Part shown: in pieces, positions 7,500-16,274 of the stretch
Position numbering within the stretch: position 1 is the first letter of the stretch
How the letters are laid out: each line of letters begins with the position of its first letter
From: Rhodospirillaceae bacterium
Lineage (GTDB): Bacteria; Pseudomonadota; Alphaproteobacteria; Azospirillales; Azospirillaceae
DNA length: 39,480 bases
Reading direction: 5' to 3'
Assembly (NCBI GenBank): GCA_029267445.1
Contig: JAJUIU010000033.1
Location: 1 to 39,480, forward strand
Notes under the pieces: model-generated
The model's input: the letters and a program-made list of their open reading frames with translations, nothing else
Databases searched by the model: none
Told to the model about the DNA's origin: nothing
Position numbers and translations under genes: made by a program

Positions 7500-9406
7500 G
7501 GCTGGACTTTCTGGTCTGCCGCGGATGCGGCGGATAGGGGGGCGGGCTGTGGCGCGCGGGTGGGCGCCTCGACGAGCTGGTCGGGCAGTGGTCCGGCGAA
7601 GGTGAGCACGCCCGCCTCGCTGTCGCCGCCGAGATCCAGCAGCACCAGAGGGCCGTTGGCGGTCCGCACGGTCACGGTCCAGGGACCGGTGGCACGCGCG
7701 GCAGCCCTCAGGGAGTCCGCAATGGCCAGCAGGCGGTCCCCAATTGCGGCGACCGCGTCAGGGGCCAGCCCGTCCACGAGGACGTAGGCGGTGACGCGGT
7801 TGAAGCACCAGTTGTCGATCAGCACCGTGCGTTCCCCTTCGGCGAGGGGCAGCAGGGCGGCTCGCAGATGGGCGGTGATGCGGTCGGCGGCATCATCCGC
7901 CGCCCCCGCCGGCGTCGTCCCGTCCGGCTCCCACCCGAGATGCAGGGCGAGGCCGCAGGCCGCGATGGGACGCCCGGTCAGGTCCGGCAGCCACGGCGGC
8001 CGGCGCGTGGTCGCCGCCGCGATCCGGTGACGGCGGGCATAGATGCCGTCGCCATAGAAGCGGCGGGAGAGCAGCAGTGCGTCGAGCGCGGCGAGAGCCG
8101 CCAGCCCCGGCACGATCCAGGCGAGGTTAGCATGCAAGCCTGACGTTCCCACCAGCAGCGCCCCTAGGACCACCGGCAGCACGATGGCCCCCAGGACGAC
8201 GGCCACACCCCAGCCCAGCAGCAGCAGCGCCCCTGGTGCGGCGGTGGTCGGCCGGAGCCGCCAGCGCCAGGCAATGGGCAGGACGGCGAGACCGGCGAGA
8301 AACACTGCGGCCTGTACCCAAAGGGGTGCCGGGCGCAGGAAACTGCCATCTAGAAGGTTGGCCACCGCTAAGGCATGAATGTGCACGCCATGGGTGGGGT
8401 CCGGGGCGGGTAGGCCGGCCCAGGCTCCCACGACCGGCAGCCATGGCAGGCTCGCCGGCGTGCGCCGCACGTCTCCCGCCGCCGCGTGGGTGGCCCCAAT
8501 GACGACGACGTCGCCCGCCAGCAGGGCCGCGTCGAGCGGGCCCGCCGCACAGCCGGAACTGTCGAGTAAGGCGCTGGCGGAAACACGCTCGATCTGCGCC
8601 CAGAGATCGACAAAGTTCAGCCGCTGCCCGTCCGCTGCGGCAAGAGCGAGCGGTGCCAGACTGGAGTCGCAGTGCCTGTCCCCAGCGAGGCAGGGGCGCA
8701 ATCGGCGGCGCAGTTCGGCCCCGGTCCAGCCGGGCCGAGTCGCCGCCCAACCCGCCAGCGCGAGGCTTGGGATGGGACCGTGCGTTCCGTCGAAGGCGAC
8801 CCCGACGGCGATGGCGTCGAGACCACGGACCGTGCCCGTGTCACGCCCGGCCAGCAGCGTAATGGCGCCCCAGTTGGCCAGGGCCGGGTCGGCCACGGCC
8901 GGGTCCGGCGGCAACTCGCGCAGCACAGGTCCCGGCCGCACGACCCGCACTCCAAAGACGACACGTGGGTTCTGGTAGACCGATGTGAGGTCCGCAGCCG
9001 CCGGACCGGGGTCGGCCGCAGGCCGGAGGGCGGCGACGAAGGCGGCATCGACGACGACTGTAACTGCACCCGCATCCAAGGCCCGGCGCGCCAAGCAGGC
9101 TAGAGCCACACGGTCATCACCGCCCGGTCCCAGCGTGAACAGGGCGGCATCGTCAATCTCCAGTACGGTGACATCCGGCCGTCCGGCAGCCCTGGCGGGC
9201 GGGCTGCCTGTGACCGTGGCGATCTTCTGGCTCCAGTCGTCGAATAGGCTGTCCTGGGCGAAGACCGCGGTGAGGCCTACGGCCAGCAGGCCTACGGCCA
9301 GCGACCAGGCGGCCGAGCTGACCGAGCGGGTGAAGACGTCGACGAGCCAGATTAGCAGCCAGGTCTGGCGGAGCCATTTGGCGGCGGCGCGCCCGAGCCG
9401 GCCCAT
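7496..9406 (-). CDS. CHASE2-domain membrane sensor without recognised output domain
   Basis: A 636-residue inner-membrane protein. A first membrane helix near residues 33-50 (AWSLAVGLLAVGLTAVFA) is followed by a CHASE2 extracytoplasmic sensor domain, recognised from QDSLFDDWSQKI, VTVLEIDDAALF, LARRALDAGAVTVVVDAAF, LNFVDLW and GDVVVIGATHAA, ending at HGVHIHALAVANLLDG. Three or four membrane helices follow, as is normal after CHASE2. In most proteins CHASE2 is joined to a kinase or cyclase; here the last 200 residues hold no kinase, GGDEF or cyclase motif that I can see. ATG 9406 is chosen over ATG 9598 because the latter would overlap the upstream gene. The stop overlaps the next start (ATGA). 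Confidence 0.82.
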   Translation of the reverse strand: MGRLGRAAAKWLRQTWLLIWLVDVFTRSVSSAAWSLAVGLLAVGLTAVFAQDSLFDDWSQKIATVTGSPPARAAGRPDVTVLEIDDAALFTLGPGGDDRVALACLARRALDAGAVTVVVDAAFVAALRPAADPGPAAADLTSVYQNPRVVFGVRVVRPGPVLRELPPDPAVADPALANWGAITLLAGRDTGTVRGLDAIAVGVAFDGTHGPIPSLALAGWAATRPGWTGAELRRRLRPCLAGDRHCDSSLAPLALAAADGQRLNFVDLWAQIERVSASALLDSSGCAAGPLDAALLAGDVVVIGATHAAAGDVRRTPASLPWLPVVGAWAGLPAPDPTHGVHIHALAVANLLDGSFLRPAPLWVQAAVFLAGLAVLPIAWRWRLRPTTAAPGALLLLGWGVAVVLGAIVLPVVLGALLVGTSGLHANLAWIVPGLAALAALDALLLSRRFYGDGIYARRHRIAAATTRRPPWLPDLTGRPIAACGLALHLGWEPDGTTPAGAADDAADRITAHLRAALLPLAEGERTVLIDNWCFNRVTAYVLVDGLAPDAVAAIGDRLLAIADSLRAAARATGPWTVTVRTANGPLVLLDLGGDSEAGVLTFAGPLPDQLVEAPTRAPQPAPLSAASAADQKVQP

Positions 9407-9461
9407 GGTCACGCCCTGCCCGGGGTCGGCCCGGATGTACCGCGCGCGGTTCTGCCCGCCG

Positions 9462-9866
9462 TCATCGCATCTGCTCGTCAAGTATAAGGACACCCCGGCG
9501 GGTGAGTGAGCAGGTCTCGTCAGGGGCGAGCCCGTTCTCTGCCAAAGCCACCAGGGTGCCGCGCGAGGCATTGTAGACCGCGCCCTGCCGGCCGGCATCC
9601 ACCCCCACCTTGAAGGCCATCGCTAGACGGGTGTTGGGCGCGGGATCGGTCGGAGCCCAAGCTGTCGGCTGACGCAGGCCGGCGAGCACCCACGCGGCGA
9701 TGGCCCGGAACTCGACGCCATGCGCGGCACAGATGTCCGCGACGCCGATGATGGTGCCCAGGCGCAGCGCTGTGGACGTGCTATCGCCGGAGGGTCTCGC
9801 GTCCGCACCGACGCCGGCCAGCCCCGCCACAGCCCCGATCGTTAGCCACCCGGCCCGCCCGCGCAT
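9462..9866 (-). CDS. Small exported protein of unknown function, first gene of the CHASE2/CHAT operon
   Basis: A 134-residue protein with a probable signal peptide (WLTIGAVAGLAGVGADA) and a mature part of about 110 residues. The mature part contains single cysteines in VADICAAHG and DETCSLTRRG, which could form a disulfide in the periplasm. I do not recognise the family. It ends 55 bases before the CHASE2 start, same strand, so it is most likely the first gene of this operon. Its position suggests a small periplasmic partner of the CHASE2/FecR/CHAT/TPR proteins. Confidence 0.6.
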   Translation of the reverse strand: MRGRAGWLTIGAVAGLAGVGADARPSGDSTSTALRLGTIIGVADICAAHGVEFRAIAAWVLAGLRQPTAWAPTDPAPNTRLAMAFKVGVDAGRQGAVYNASRGTLVALAENGLAPDETCSLTRRGVLILDEQMR

Positions 9867-10338
9867 GGTGCCCCAATCCGATCCTGTTAACTCGGAAGGT
9901 GTATCCTTGCCCGTTATGATTGTTCAGCTCAAGAGGGCAGTCCATATCCGCGTCGCGGGACCGCGTATGAGCCGACTTCCCGGTTAGCACCAGGATACAG
10001 CAGGGCGATGACCATCCAGCACCACATTTCGCTTGGGCCCCCCACGCTTATGACTTGGGTGGGGCGAAGGGCTGGGCCCGGCCGCCGGAGCTTGAATGTA
10101 CAAAACAACTGCGGAAAACACGTTCGCTGCAGCTCTACACTCGTCCATTTCAGTGAAGGCGTTGTCTCATTCACGCCCTGCATTCAAAAGATTTCCATTG
10201 TCGGAATCTGCCTCACCCTCCCCGTTTGGAAATGTGGCATAACCACTCAGAAAATCCTGGCAACCACTAAGCCGGCAAACTCGCCGGCTTAGTGGTTGCA
10301 TCCCACGGGGCGTCCGGTCAATCTGGAGCAGCACAGAA
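9867..10338. other. Intergenic region between the CHASE2/CHAT operon and BREX
   Basis: About 470 bases, clearly more AT-rich than the flanking genes, between divergently transcribed operons. It must hold both promoters, but I cannot assign -35/-10 pairs with confidence. No WYL-type BrxR regulator gene, often found upstream of BREX, is present. The one strong structure is the perfect inverted repeat at 10260-10299. Confidence 0.6.
10260..10299. repeat. Perfect 17-bp inverted repeat upstream of brxA
   Basis: GCAACCACTAAGCCGGC at 10260-10276 is followed by a 6-base loop (AAACTC) and its exact reverse complement at 10283-10299. It ends 39 bases before the brxA start. No T-run follows on the plus strand. 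On the minus strand a weak TTTT lies a few bases beyond. A partial echo of one arm (AACCACT) lies about 20 bases upstream. It could be a leader hairpin, an operator or a terminator. Confidence 0.85.
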
Positions 10339-11151
10339 ATGGGCTTCAGAATGGCTGTTATCTCAAGGTCCGAATTCTATCCGCAGACACGCCCTTACAA
10401 CAAAGAGAGCGGTCTGCGGCCCCATGCTGGCGGCACACATACCAGCCGCACGATCATGCTTGCGGAGATTTCCACCCTGCTTTCCATCCATCCACCACCG
10501 TCAACGCGTGCCGAATATGCTGAACTCATAATAGATGAAAATAGACTTGGAAAGCAGACGGCTGCGACGAGGCGGCTCAGCTATATCCGGCTTGGAGAAC
10601 TTTATTCCTTGGAGCCGATGCTGCCGCTCTTCAGAATTCTGCGAAATCTGTGGAACTTAGAAGAAACTGGTCGGCCCCTCCTCAGTATTCTGGTTGGCTT
10701 AGCGCGCGACCCCCTCCTTCTGGCGACAGCTCCTGCTCTCCTCCAGATGCGCCCAGGCGAGGAGCTGCAGCGGGGGGGCTTCCGCTCGGGCTTAAATGAG
10801 GCGGCAGGTGAAAGGCTCAGCGCGGCTGTCTTGGACAAAGTGGTGCGGAACACTGCAAGTTCCTGGACCCAGTCGGGTCATCTTGTGGGTCGCACCTTCA
10901 AGCATCGCCAGCAAGTTACCGCGACGCCGATAACCGTAGCATTCGCGCTATGGATCGCTTGCCAAGCTGGGTTCACGGACACGGAGGCTTTTGCAAGTGG
11001 ATGGGTTCTCACCCTTGACATTGATCAGCCGCAAGCATTGCGTCTGGCTGGCGAGGCGCGCCGTCTCCGATTGCTCGACATGAACATCGCAGAAAATGGT
11101 GTCGTGACACTCGACTTCACGCGCCTAGTCGGAAATCCGTGGAGGCGATGA
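10339..11151 (+). CDS. brxA: BREX protein BrxA (DUF1819)
   Basis: A 270-residue protein in the first position of a type I BREX operon. In other BREX systems BrxA is a small helical DNA-binding protein needed for phage restriction. The N-terminal third carries the DUF1819-like run of a Leu/Ala-Glu helix (TIMLAEISTLLSIHP), then IIDENRLGKQTAATRRLSYIRLGELY, matching the E-x-N-x-L-x-K-x-x-A-A-x-R phrase of the family. It is longer than the roughly 200-residue E. coli form. Start ATG 10339 has GGAG about 10 bases upstream; ATG 10351 is a possible alternative. The stop is 1 base before brxB. GC content is lower than in the housekeeping flanks, which supports transfer. Assignment rests on this motif plus the following brxB and brxC. 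Confidence 0.82.
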   Translation: MGFRMAVISRSEFYPQTRPYNKESGLRPHAGGTHTSRTIMLAEISTLLSIHPPPSTRAEYAELIIDENRLGKQTAATRRLSYIRLGELYSLEPMLPLFRILRNLWNLEETGRPLLSILVGLARDPLLLATAPALLQMRPGEELQRGGFRSGLNEAAGERLSAAVLDKVVRNTASSWTQSGHLVGRTFKHRQQVTATPITVAFALWIACQAGFTDTEAFASGWVLTLDIDQPQALRLAGEARRLRLLDMNIAENGVVTLDFTRLVGNPWRR

Positions 11152-11152
11152 C

Positions 11153-11710
11153 ATGGCGAAAATCGAAGATCTCGCGAAGGTTTACGAACGCCATATCAGC
11201 CTGCCGTGGCAGCGTACCGTTGCCGGCGCCCAGCGCATCATCATGCTCATTTATGACAAGGACGGCGAGCGTGCGTTGCGAGCCCGGCTGAGGAACTTTG
11301 AGATTGCCACAGTCGAAGCTGGCAAGAAATGGCGAATGATTGACATCACCAACGCCTTCGCAGTGTGGATGGCGGGCGACGAGTATCGCGACTCCTATTT
11401 CGAAGTTCCTGAAGATCTACAGCTCAAGTTGGATGCGGAGTTCGCCATCTTCGTCGCCGATCGAATCCGATCTATGCTGACCGACACAACATTCGATGAC
11501 ACGACTGTCCTCGCGGTCACGGGCGCGGGTTCACTCTTCGGATTTACGCGCCTTTCACGCGTACTGACCCTCGTCGAACCCGACATCCGAGGGCGGCTGC
11601 TAATTTTCTTCCCCGGGCAGTATGATGACAATATGTACCGCCTTCTAGATGCACGGGACGGATGGAATTATCTGGCCGTGCCGATCACGCTGCATGGTGT
11701 GGGAGTGTAG
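11153..11710 (+). CDS. brxB: BREX protein BrxB (DUF1788)
   Basis: A 185-residue DUF1788 protein, a core BREX component of unknown biochemistry that is required for defence. Family marks visible are the start IEDLAKVYERHISLPWQ, a central IVDITNAFAVWM-like stretch (written MIDITNAFAVWMAG), VLAVTGAGSLFGFTRLSRVL and LLIFFPGQYDDNMYRLLDARDGWNYLAVPI near the end. Length matches the family. GGAGG at 11141-11145 lies inside the end of brxA and serves as ribosome site. The stop is 2 bases before the brxC start. Confidence 0.92.
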   Translation: MAKIEDLAKVYERHISLPWQRTVAGAQRIIMLIYDKDGERALRARLRNFEIATVEAGKKWRMIDITNAFAVWMAGDEYRDSYFEVPEDLQLKLDAEFAIFVADRIRSMLTDTTFDDTTVLAVTGAGSLFGFTRLSRVLTLVEPDIRGRLLIFFPGQYDDNMYRLLDARDGWNYLAVPITLHGVGV

Positions 11711-11712
11711 TG

Positions 11713-14700
11713 ATGAAACTGAAGGACGTTCTGCAGCGTGATCCAAGCCAGTCTCGGCTGGCCAACAACGGTCAGGCCCGTCTGACCGGCGACCGCGATG
11801 CCGAGAAGGCCATGCTGGAATTGCGGGAGGAGCTCAAGAGTTTCGTTTGCGAAGGGCAGTATGCGGACGGGATGATCAAAATCCTGCGCGCCTTCCTTAA
11901 TGGAGGAACCAGCCTGCCCGGTGCCTGGGTCTCCGGCTTCTATGGGAGCGGAAAGTCGCACCTGCTGAAGATGCTATGTCATCTTTGGCAGAACACCGAG
12001 TTTCCCGACGGTGTGACCGCTCGCGCCCTGGTGCGCCAGCTGCCGGAGGATGTCGAAGATCTGCTTAAGGACCTGGATGCCGAGGGACGGCGCGCAGGTG
12101 GACTTCTCGCTGCCGCTGGGGCAATGCCAAACGGCGACTCGAATGCGGTTCGTCTGACCATCCTATCTGTCATTCTACGCGCTGTCGGGCTGCCCGAGCA
12201 GTATGCCCCTGCGCGCTTCTGCCTTTGGTTGCGGGAACAGGGAAAGTTGGACACGATCCGGGATTTCACCAGGAGTGCAGGCAAAGACTTCGAGTCAGAA
12301 CTTAACAATCTTTATGTCAGTCCGATAATTGCTAATGCTTTGATGGCAATAATGCCAGATATCGCGGCTGGCCCTGATAAGGTCCGATTGCTGCTGCGTG
12401 AGCAGTTTCCACGTCCGCCAGGTGACATCACCACTGCCGAATTCCTGAGCATGTCTCGATCTGCCCTGAAGACCCGCGGGCGAGACGGGCAGATTCCGCT
12501 GACATTGTTGGTTCTCGACGAGGTGCAGCAATACATCGGCGATGTCCATGATCGCTCGGTCCTCGTTAGTGAGGCGGCCGAGGCTGTGTCTAAGCAAATG
12601 GACGGCCGGGTCATGATTGTCGGGGCTGGGCAGAGCGCGCTAAGTTCCACCCGAAATCTTCAGCGGCTGATGGACCGCTTCACCATTCGGGTGCCGCTCT
12701 CTGATGTTGATGTCGAAACAGTAGTCCGGAAAGTCCTGCTCCAGAAGAAGCCTGCGGCTCTTGCCGACGTTCGCGCTATGCTGGACAAGCATGCCGGCGA
12801 GATATCCAGGCAGTTAAGCGGTACGAAAATCCAGGAAGGCCCGGAGGACCGCACCGTTATCGTCGACGACTATCCGATCCTGCCTGTCCGCCGCCGCTTT
12901 TTTGACGAATGCTTTCGCCAGCTGGACGATGGTACGCGCAGCCAGTTGCGTTCACAGCTTCGGATCGTCCACGACGCGTTACACAAGCGCGCGGAGAGCG
13001 GCCTCGGGACCCTGATCCCCGCGGACGAATTATATCAGTCTCTCGCTCCCGAGCTCCTGGGCCTCAGCATTCTTCCGCGCGAAATCAATGATCGCATTCT
13101 GCAGGTTCGCAAGGACATTGGCGATCTGGCGGCCCGAATCTGCGGCGTGGTGTTCCTGATCAGCCGGCTGAAGCCCCAAGCCGGTATGGATACGGGCATC
13201 CGCTCGACCAAGGAGCACATCGCCGATCTGCTGGTGGACGACCTGACGGCGGATAACGGTAAGCTCCGGGCCGATGTCGAGGACACGCTGAAACGGCTGG
13301 TGGACCGCGGCGACCTGATGCCGGTCGAAGAGGAGTATCGCCTCCAGACCCGCGAGGGCGCCGATTGGGACCGGGAGTTCCGGGCTCAGCAGAACCGGGC
13401 GGCCGCCGACACCTCCACGGTTTACTTCCGCCGCGAACAGTTGATCGGCGCGGAGTTCGAAACCGCCATCAAGGGCGTCCAGCTGCTGCAAGGCGCCGCG
13501 AAGGAGGCGCGGAAGCTCGTCATTCACTGGGGTGACACGGCTCCTCCGGCCGACACGAACGCCATCCCGGTCTGGGTGCGTGATGGTTGGACCAGCACGG
13601 AGAAGCAGGTCCAGGACTCGGCTCGGGCCGCTGGAAACGAGAGCCCGACCATTTTCATCTTCATCCCTCCAAGGTCCCGGGAGGAGCTGCGGCAGGCGAT
13701 CATCGACATGATCGCGGCCAAGGCCACGATCGATGCCAAGGGTACGCCTTCGACCAAGGAGGGAGAGGAAGCCAAGCTGAGCATGGAAAGCCGATTGGGC
13801 ATCGCGACCAGGTCGGTGCACGGCTACGTCAAGGAGATCGTCGGTCAGGCCAGGGTGTTCCAGGGCGGTGGGAACGAGATCACGCGCCTTTCCGTCGCCG
13901 ACCAGGTCCAGGCGGCGGCGGAGGACTCGCTGATCCGCCTGTTCCCCCGGTTCAAGGAGGCGGACAGCGCCCACTGGGAGACCGTGATCAAGCGGGCGCG
14001 TGAAGGTGCGGACAGCCCCTTCCAGGTGGTCGGACATTCCGGCACGCTGGAGTCGCACCCCGTCTGCCAGCAGGTGCTCACCACCATCGGCGCCGGCCGG
14101 GGTGGAAGCGACATCCGCAGGGAGCTTCAGGCGGCCCCGCTCGGTTGGCCCAAGGACGCCATCGACGCGGCGCTGATCGCCCTGCATACCGCCGGGGTCA
14201 TCACGGCCGTGGCGAACGGCGAGGGGATCGCCCCGAAACAGCTCGATCAGAACCGAATCCCCAAGGCGGATTTCCGGCGCGAGGGGTTCGCCCTGAACGC
14301 GACGCAGAAGCTCGCGCTGCGCAAGCTCTTCCAGGCGCTGGGCAGCCCCAACGCGGCGGACCAGCTGTCGGCGAACGCGCCAGACTTCCTCGCCAAACTC
14401 AAGGCCCTGGCCGCGGAGTCCGGAGGGCCCGCGCCATTGCCCCCCGCGCCCGATACGAAGGACATCGCCGATCTGGAGCATCTTGCCGGCAACGAGCGGC
14501 TCGGTGCCATCCTCGCCCTGGCCGACGACCTCGCCGCCCGGATCGAGCGGTGGACTGCCCTGAAGACGCTGAAGGACAAGCGCCTGCCCGCCTGGACCCT
14601 GCTGGAGCGTCTCGCCGCCCATGCCCGCGGGCTGGATGGCGTGGCCGAGCCCTTGGCCCAGATGGAGGCGATCCGGGACAAGCGGCTGCTCCTGGACGGG

Positions 14701-15156
14701 GCGGATCATGTGCCGGCGGTGCGCGCCGCCGTTGCCTCCCTGCTGCGGGAGGAGGTCGGCAGGCTCTACGCCCAGCACCTGAAGGCGCACCTGGCCGCCA
14801 CGGCCGATCTGTCCGGCAATGCCCTGTGGGGCCGCCTCGGCGAGGATCAGCGGAAGGCCATCCTGGCGGAGGTCGGGCTGGCGGCACCGGCAGAGCCCAA
14901 CCTGTCCTCCGACGAGGCGCTGCTGCAGCAGCTCGACCGCAAGCCCCTCGGCACCGCGCGCACGGAGATCGACGCGATCGCCGGCCGCGTGCAGCGGGCC
15001 CTGGAGAAGGCGGCGAAGCTGCTGGAACCGACGGTCCGCATGGTCAGCCTGGAACGTGCGACGTTGCGCGATGCGAAAGACGTGGACGACTATCTGGCCA
15101 AGACGCGCGCGACCCTGATGGCGGCGGTCGGCGACGGCCCGGTGATGGTGGGGTGA
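11713..15156 (+). CDS. brxC: BREX ATP-binding protein BrxC (PglY-like)
   Basis: A 1147-residue P-loop ATPase, the large BrxC/PglY component of BREX, active in the cytoplasm. Walker A is GFYGSGKS at residues 75-82. Walker B is LLVLDEVQQYI with Asp269-Glu270. KDVLQRDPSQSRLANNGQARL at the N-terminus is the usual BrxC opening. The rest is long and helical with no second NTPase seen. ATG 11713 is chosen over ATG 11662 because it starts right after the brxB stop, has GGGAG upstream and begins with the family's N-terminus. Base composition changes along the gene: 12301-12360 has 21 of 60 G+C, whereas 14521-14580 has 41 of 60, so the gene looks mosaic with a change near 13.0-13.3 kb. It ends 5 bases before the ATPase gene. 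Confidence 0.94.
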   Translation: MKLKDVLQRDPSQSRLANNGQARLTGDRDAEKAMLELREELKSFVCEGQYADGMIKILRAFLNGGTSLPGAWVSGFYGSGKSHLLKMLCHLWQNTEFPDGVTARALVRQLPEDVEDLLKDLDAEGRRAGGLLAAAGAMPNGDSNAVRLTILSVILRAVGLPEQYAPARFCLWLREQGKLDTIRDFTRSAGKDFESELNNLYVSPIIANALMAIMPDIAAGPDKVRLLLREQFPRPPGDITTAEFLSMSRSALKTRGRDGQIPLTLLVLDEVQQYIGDVHDRSVLVSEAAEAVSKQMDGRVMIVGAGQSALSSTRNLQRLMDRFTIRVPLSDVDVETVVRKVLLQKKPAALADVRAMLDKHAGEISRQLSGTKIQEGPEDRTVIVDDYPILPVRRRFFDECFRQLDDGTRSQLRSQLRIVHDALHKRAESGLGTLIPADELYQSLAPELLGLSILPREINDRILQVRKDIGDLAARICGVVFLISRLKPQAGMDTGIRSTKEHIADLLVDDLTADNGKLRADVEDTLKRLVDRGDLMPVEEEYRLQTREGADWDREFRAQQNRAAADTSTVYFRREQLIGAEFETAIKGVQLLQGAAKEARKLVIHWGDTAPPADTNAIPVWVRDGWTSTEKQVQDSARAAGNESPTIFIFIPPRSREELRQAIIDMIAAKATIDAKGTPSTKEGEEAKLSMESRLGIATRSVHGYVKEIVGQARVFQGGGNEITRLSVADQVQAAAEDSLIRLFPRFKEADSAHWETVIKRAREGADSPFQVVGHSGTLESHPVCQQVLTTIGAGRGGSDIRRELQAAPLGWPKDAIDAALIALHTAGVITAVANGEGIAPKQLDQNRIPKADFRREGFALNATQKLALRKLFQALGSPNAADQLSANAPDFLAKLKALAAESGGPAPLPPAPDTKDIADLEHLAGNERLGAILALADDLAARIERWTALKTLKDKRLPAWTLLERLAAHARGLDGVAEPLAQMEAIRDKRLLLDGADHVPAVRAAVASLLREEVGRLYAQHLKAHLAATADLSGNALWGRLGEDQRKAILAEVGLAAPAEPNLSSDEALLQQLDRKPLGTARTEIDAIAGRVQRALEKAAKLLEPTVRMVSLERATLRDAKDVDDYLAKTRATLMAAVGDGPVMVG

Positions 15157-15161
15157 GGGAG

Positions 15162-16274
15162 ATGTTCGAATCCATTCGCATTGGCGGTCTTCTGTCATTT
15201 TCGCCAGAAACCCCAGAACTCACATTGAATAAACTAAATGTGTTGATCGGTCCGAATGGATCCGGCAAGTCTAATTTTCTCGACGTATTTGAAGTGATCT
15301 CGCGGCTTCCCTTAAACCAAGAAATACCACTTGTACCAAATGGTATGGAAGGCTCATGGCTATGGAACGAAGGTTCGTCGGCAACTCTCGAGATAACCAC
15401 AAAGGAGCCGCGCTACCGCATATTTCATAAGCTAAGATTTGACTTTGAAATGGAAATTTCAGATGAAATAATTGGCTATCGCGAAAAAACTAATAGTGGA
15501 AAGCCGGAGATACTGGCAAAGTCCGGGAGACTAGAATTTGGCAAAGACAATACAGAAACAATTCCAACTAATTTTAAATCTGCGCTATCGCTAAAGTTGC
15601 CAAGTCATTCAAGTGGACCAATAGTTACCAGGCTCGCTAGGGTTTATAGTTCAGTATATTTGTTGAATGGCTGGTGTTTCGGCCGACAAACTCAGGTGCG
15701 AGAAGTTAACGCGCCTAACCTTCCTCATGATCGCCTTCTGCCTAACGGCTCCAATCTAGCTCACATTCTGCACCAGATTGATGCTGAAGATCATCAACTG
15801 GTTGCCTCATGGCTTGTTCGGCTCTTGCCACGAGCGAAACGGGCGGTTTCTCGCTTCAGTAAAGGCGGCTTCTCGCTTTTTCTTCAGGAGTCTGGTTTAT
15901 CGGAGCATCTGCATGCGACCCGCATATCTGACGGAACCCTTCGTTTCCTGTTCCTTGTCGCTCTTGCATTCGGGCCGAACAGACCGTCGCTGATTTGTAT
16001 CGAGGAACCGGAACTTGGTCTTCATCCTGATGCGGTTTGTCTCGTCGCCGAATTGCTGATCGAGGCTTCCAAACGGACGCAGGTGATCGCCACCACCCAT
16101 TCGCCGGACCTAGTTTCGGCGCTTTCCGACCAGCCTGAGGCCGTTGTCGTCTGCCAGAACATCGGACATGGCACGGTGATGCAACGGGTCGACCCGGACA
16201 GGCTGAGCCACTGGCTGGGCAAATATCGGCTGGGCGAGATCTGGAGAATCGGTGAGATCGGGGGCAACCCGTGA
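15162..16274 (+). CDS. AAA/ABC-type ATPase (AAA_21) of an ATPase-TOPRIM module
   Basis: A 370-residue SMC/ABC-like ATPase of the AAA_15/AAA_21 group found in defence modules. Walker A is GPNGSGKS at residues 30-37. The signature-like helix RISDGTLRFLF, Walker B LICIEEPELGLHP and the switch histidine in ATTHSPDL lie near residues 265-325. The gene starts 5 bases after brxC with GAGGGA as ribosome site, and its stop overlaps the next start (GTGA). The first two thirds are strikingly AT-rich (25 of 60 G+C in 15181-15240; 27 of 60 in 15481-15540) against GC-rich brxC just upstream, which marks recent import. It likely acts with the DUF4276 protein as a sensor ATPase with a nuclease partner, in the manner of PARIS or OLD/Gabija-type systems; that role is inference. 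Confidence 0.85.
   Translation: MFESIRIGGLLSFSPETPELTLNKLNVLIGPNGSGKSNFLDVFEVISRLPLNQEIPLVPNGMEGSWLWNEGSSATLEITTKEPRYRIFHKLRFDFEMEISDEIIGYREKTNSGKPEILAKSGRLEFGKDNTETIPTNFKSALSLKLPSHSSGPIVTRLARVYSSVYLLNGWCFGRQTQVREVNAPNLPHDRLLPNGSNLAHILHQIDAEDHQLVASWLVRLLPRAKRAVSRFSKGGFSLFLQESGLSEHLHATRISDGTLRFLFLVALAFGPNRPSLICIEEPELGLHPDAVCLVAELLIEASKRTQVIATTHSPDLVSALSDQPEAVVVCQNIGHGTVMQRVDPDRLSHWLGKYRLGEIWRIGEIGGNP

Noticed and set aside
13030..15198. 722-residue minus-strand ORF antisense to brxC
   Set aside because: It lies opposite a gene with clear motifs, is rich in the Gly/Arg/His/Leu typical of GC-rich shadow frames, and has no domain.
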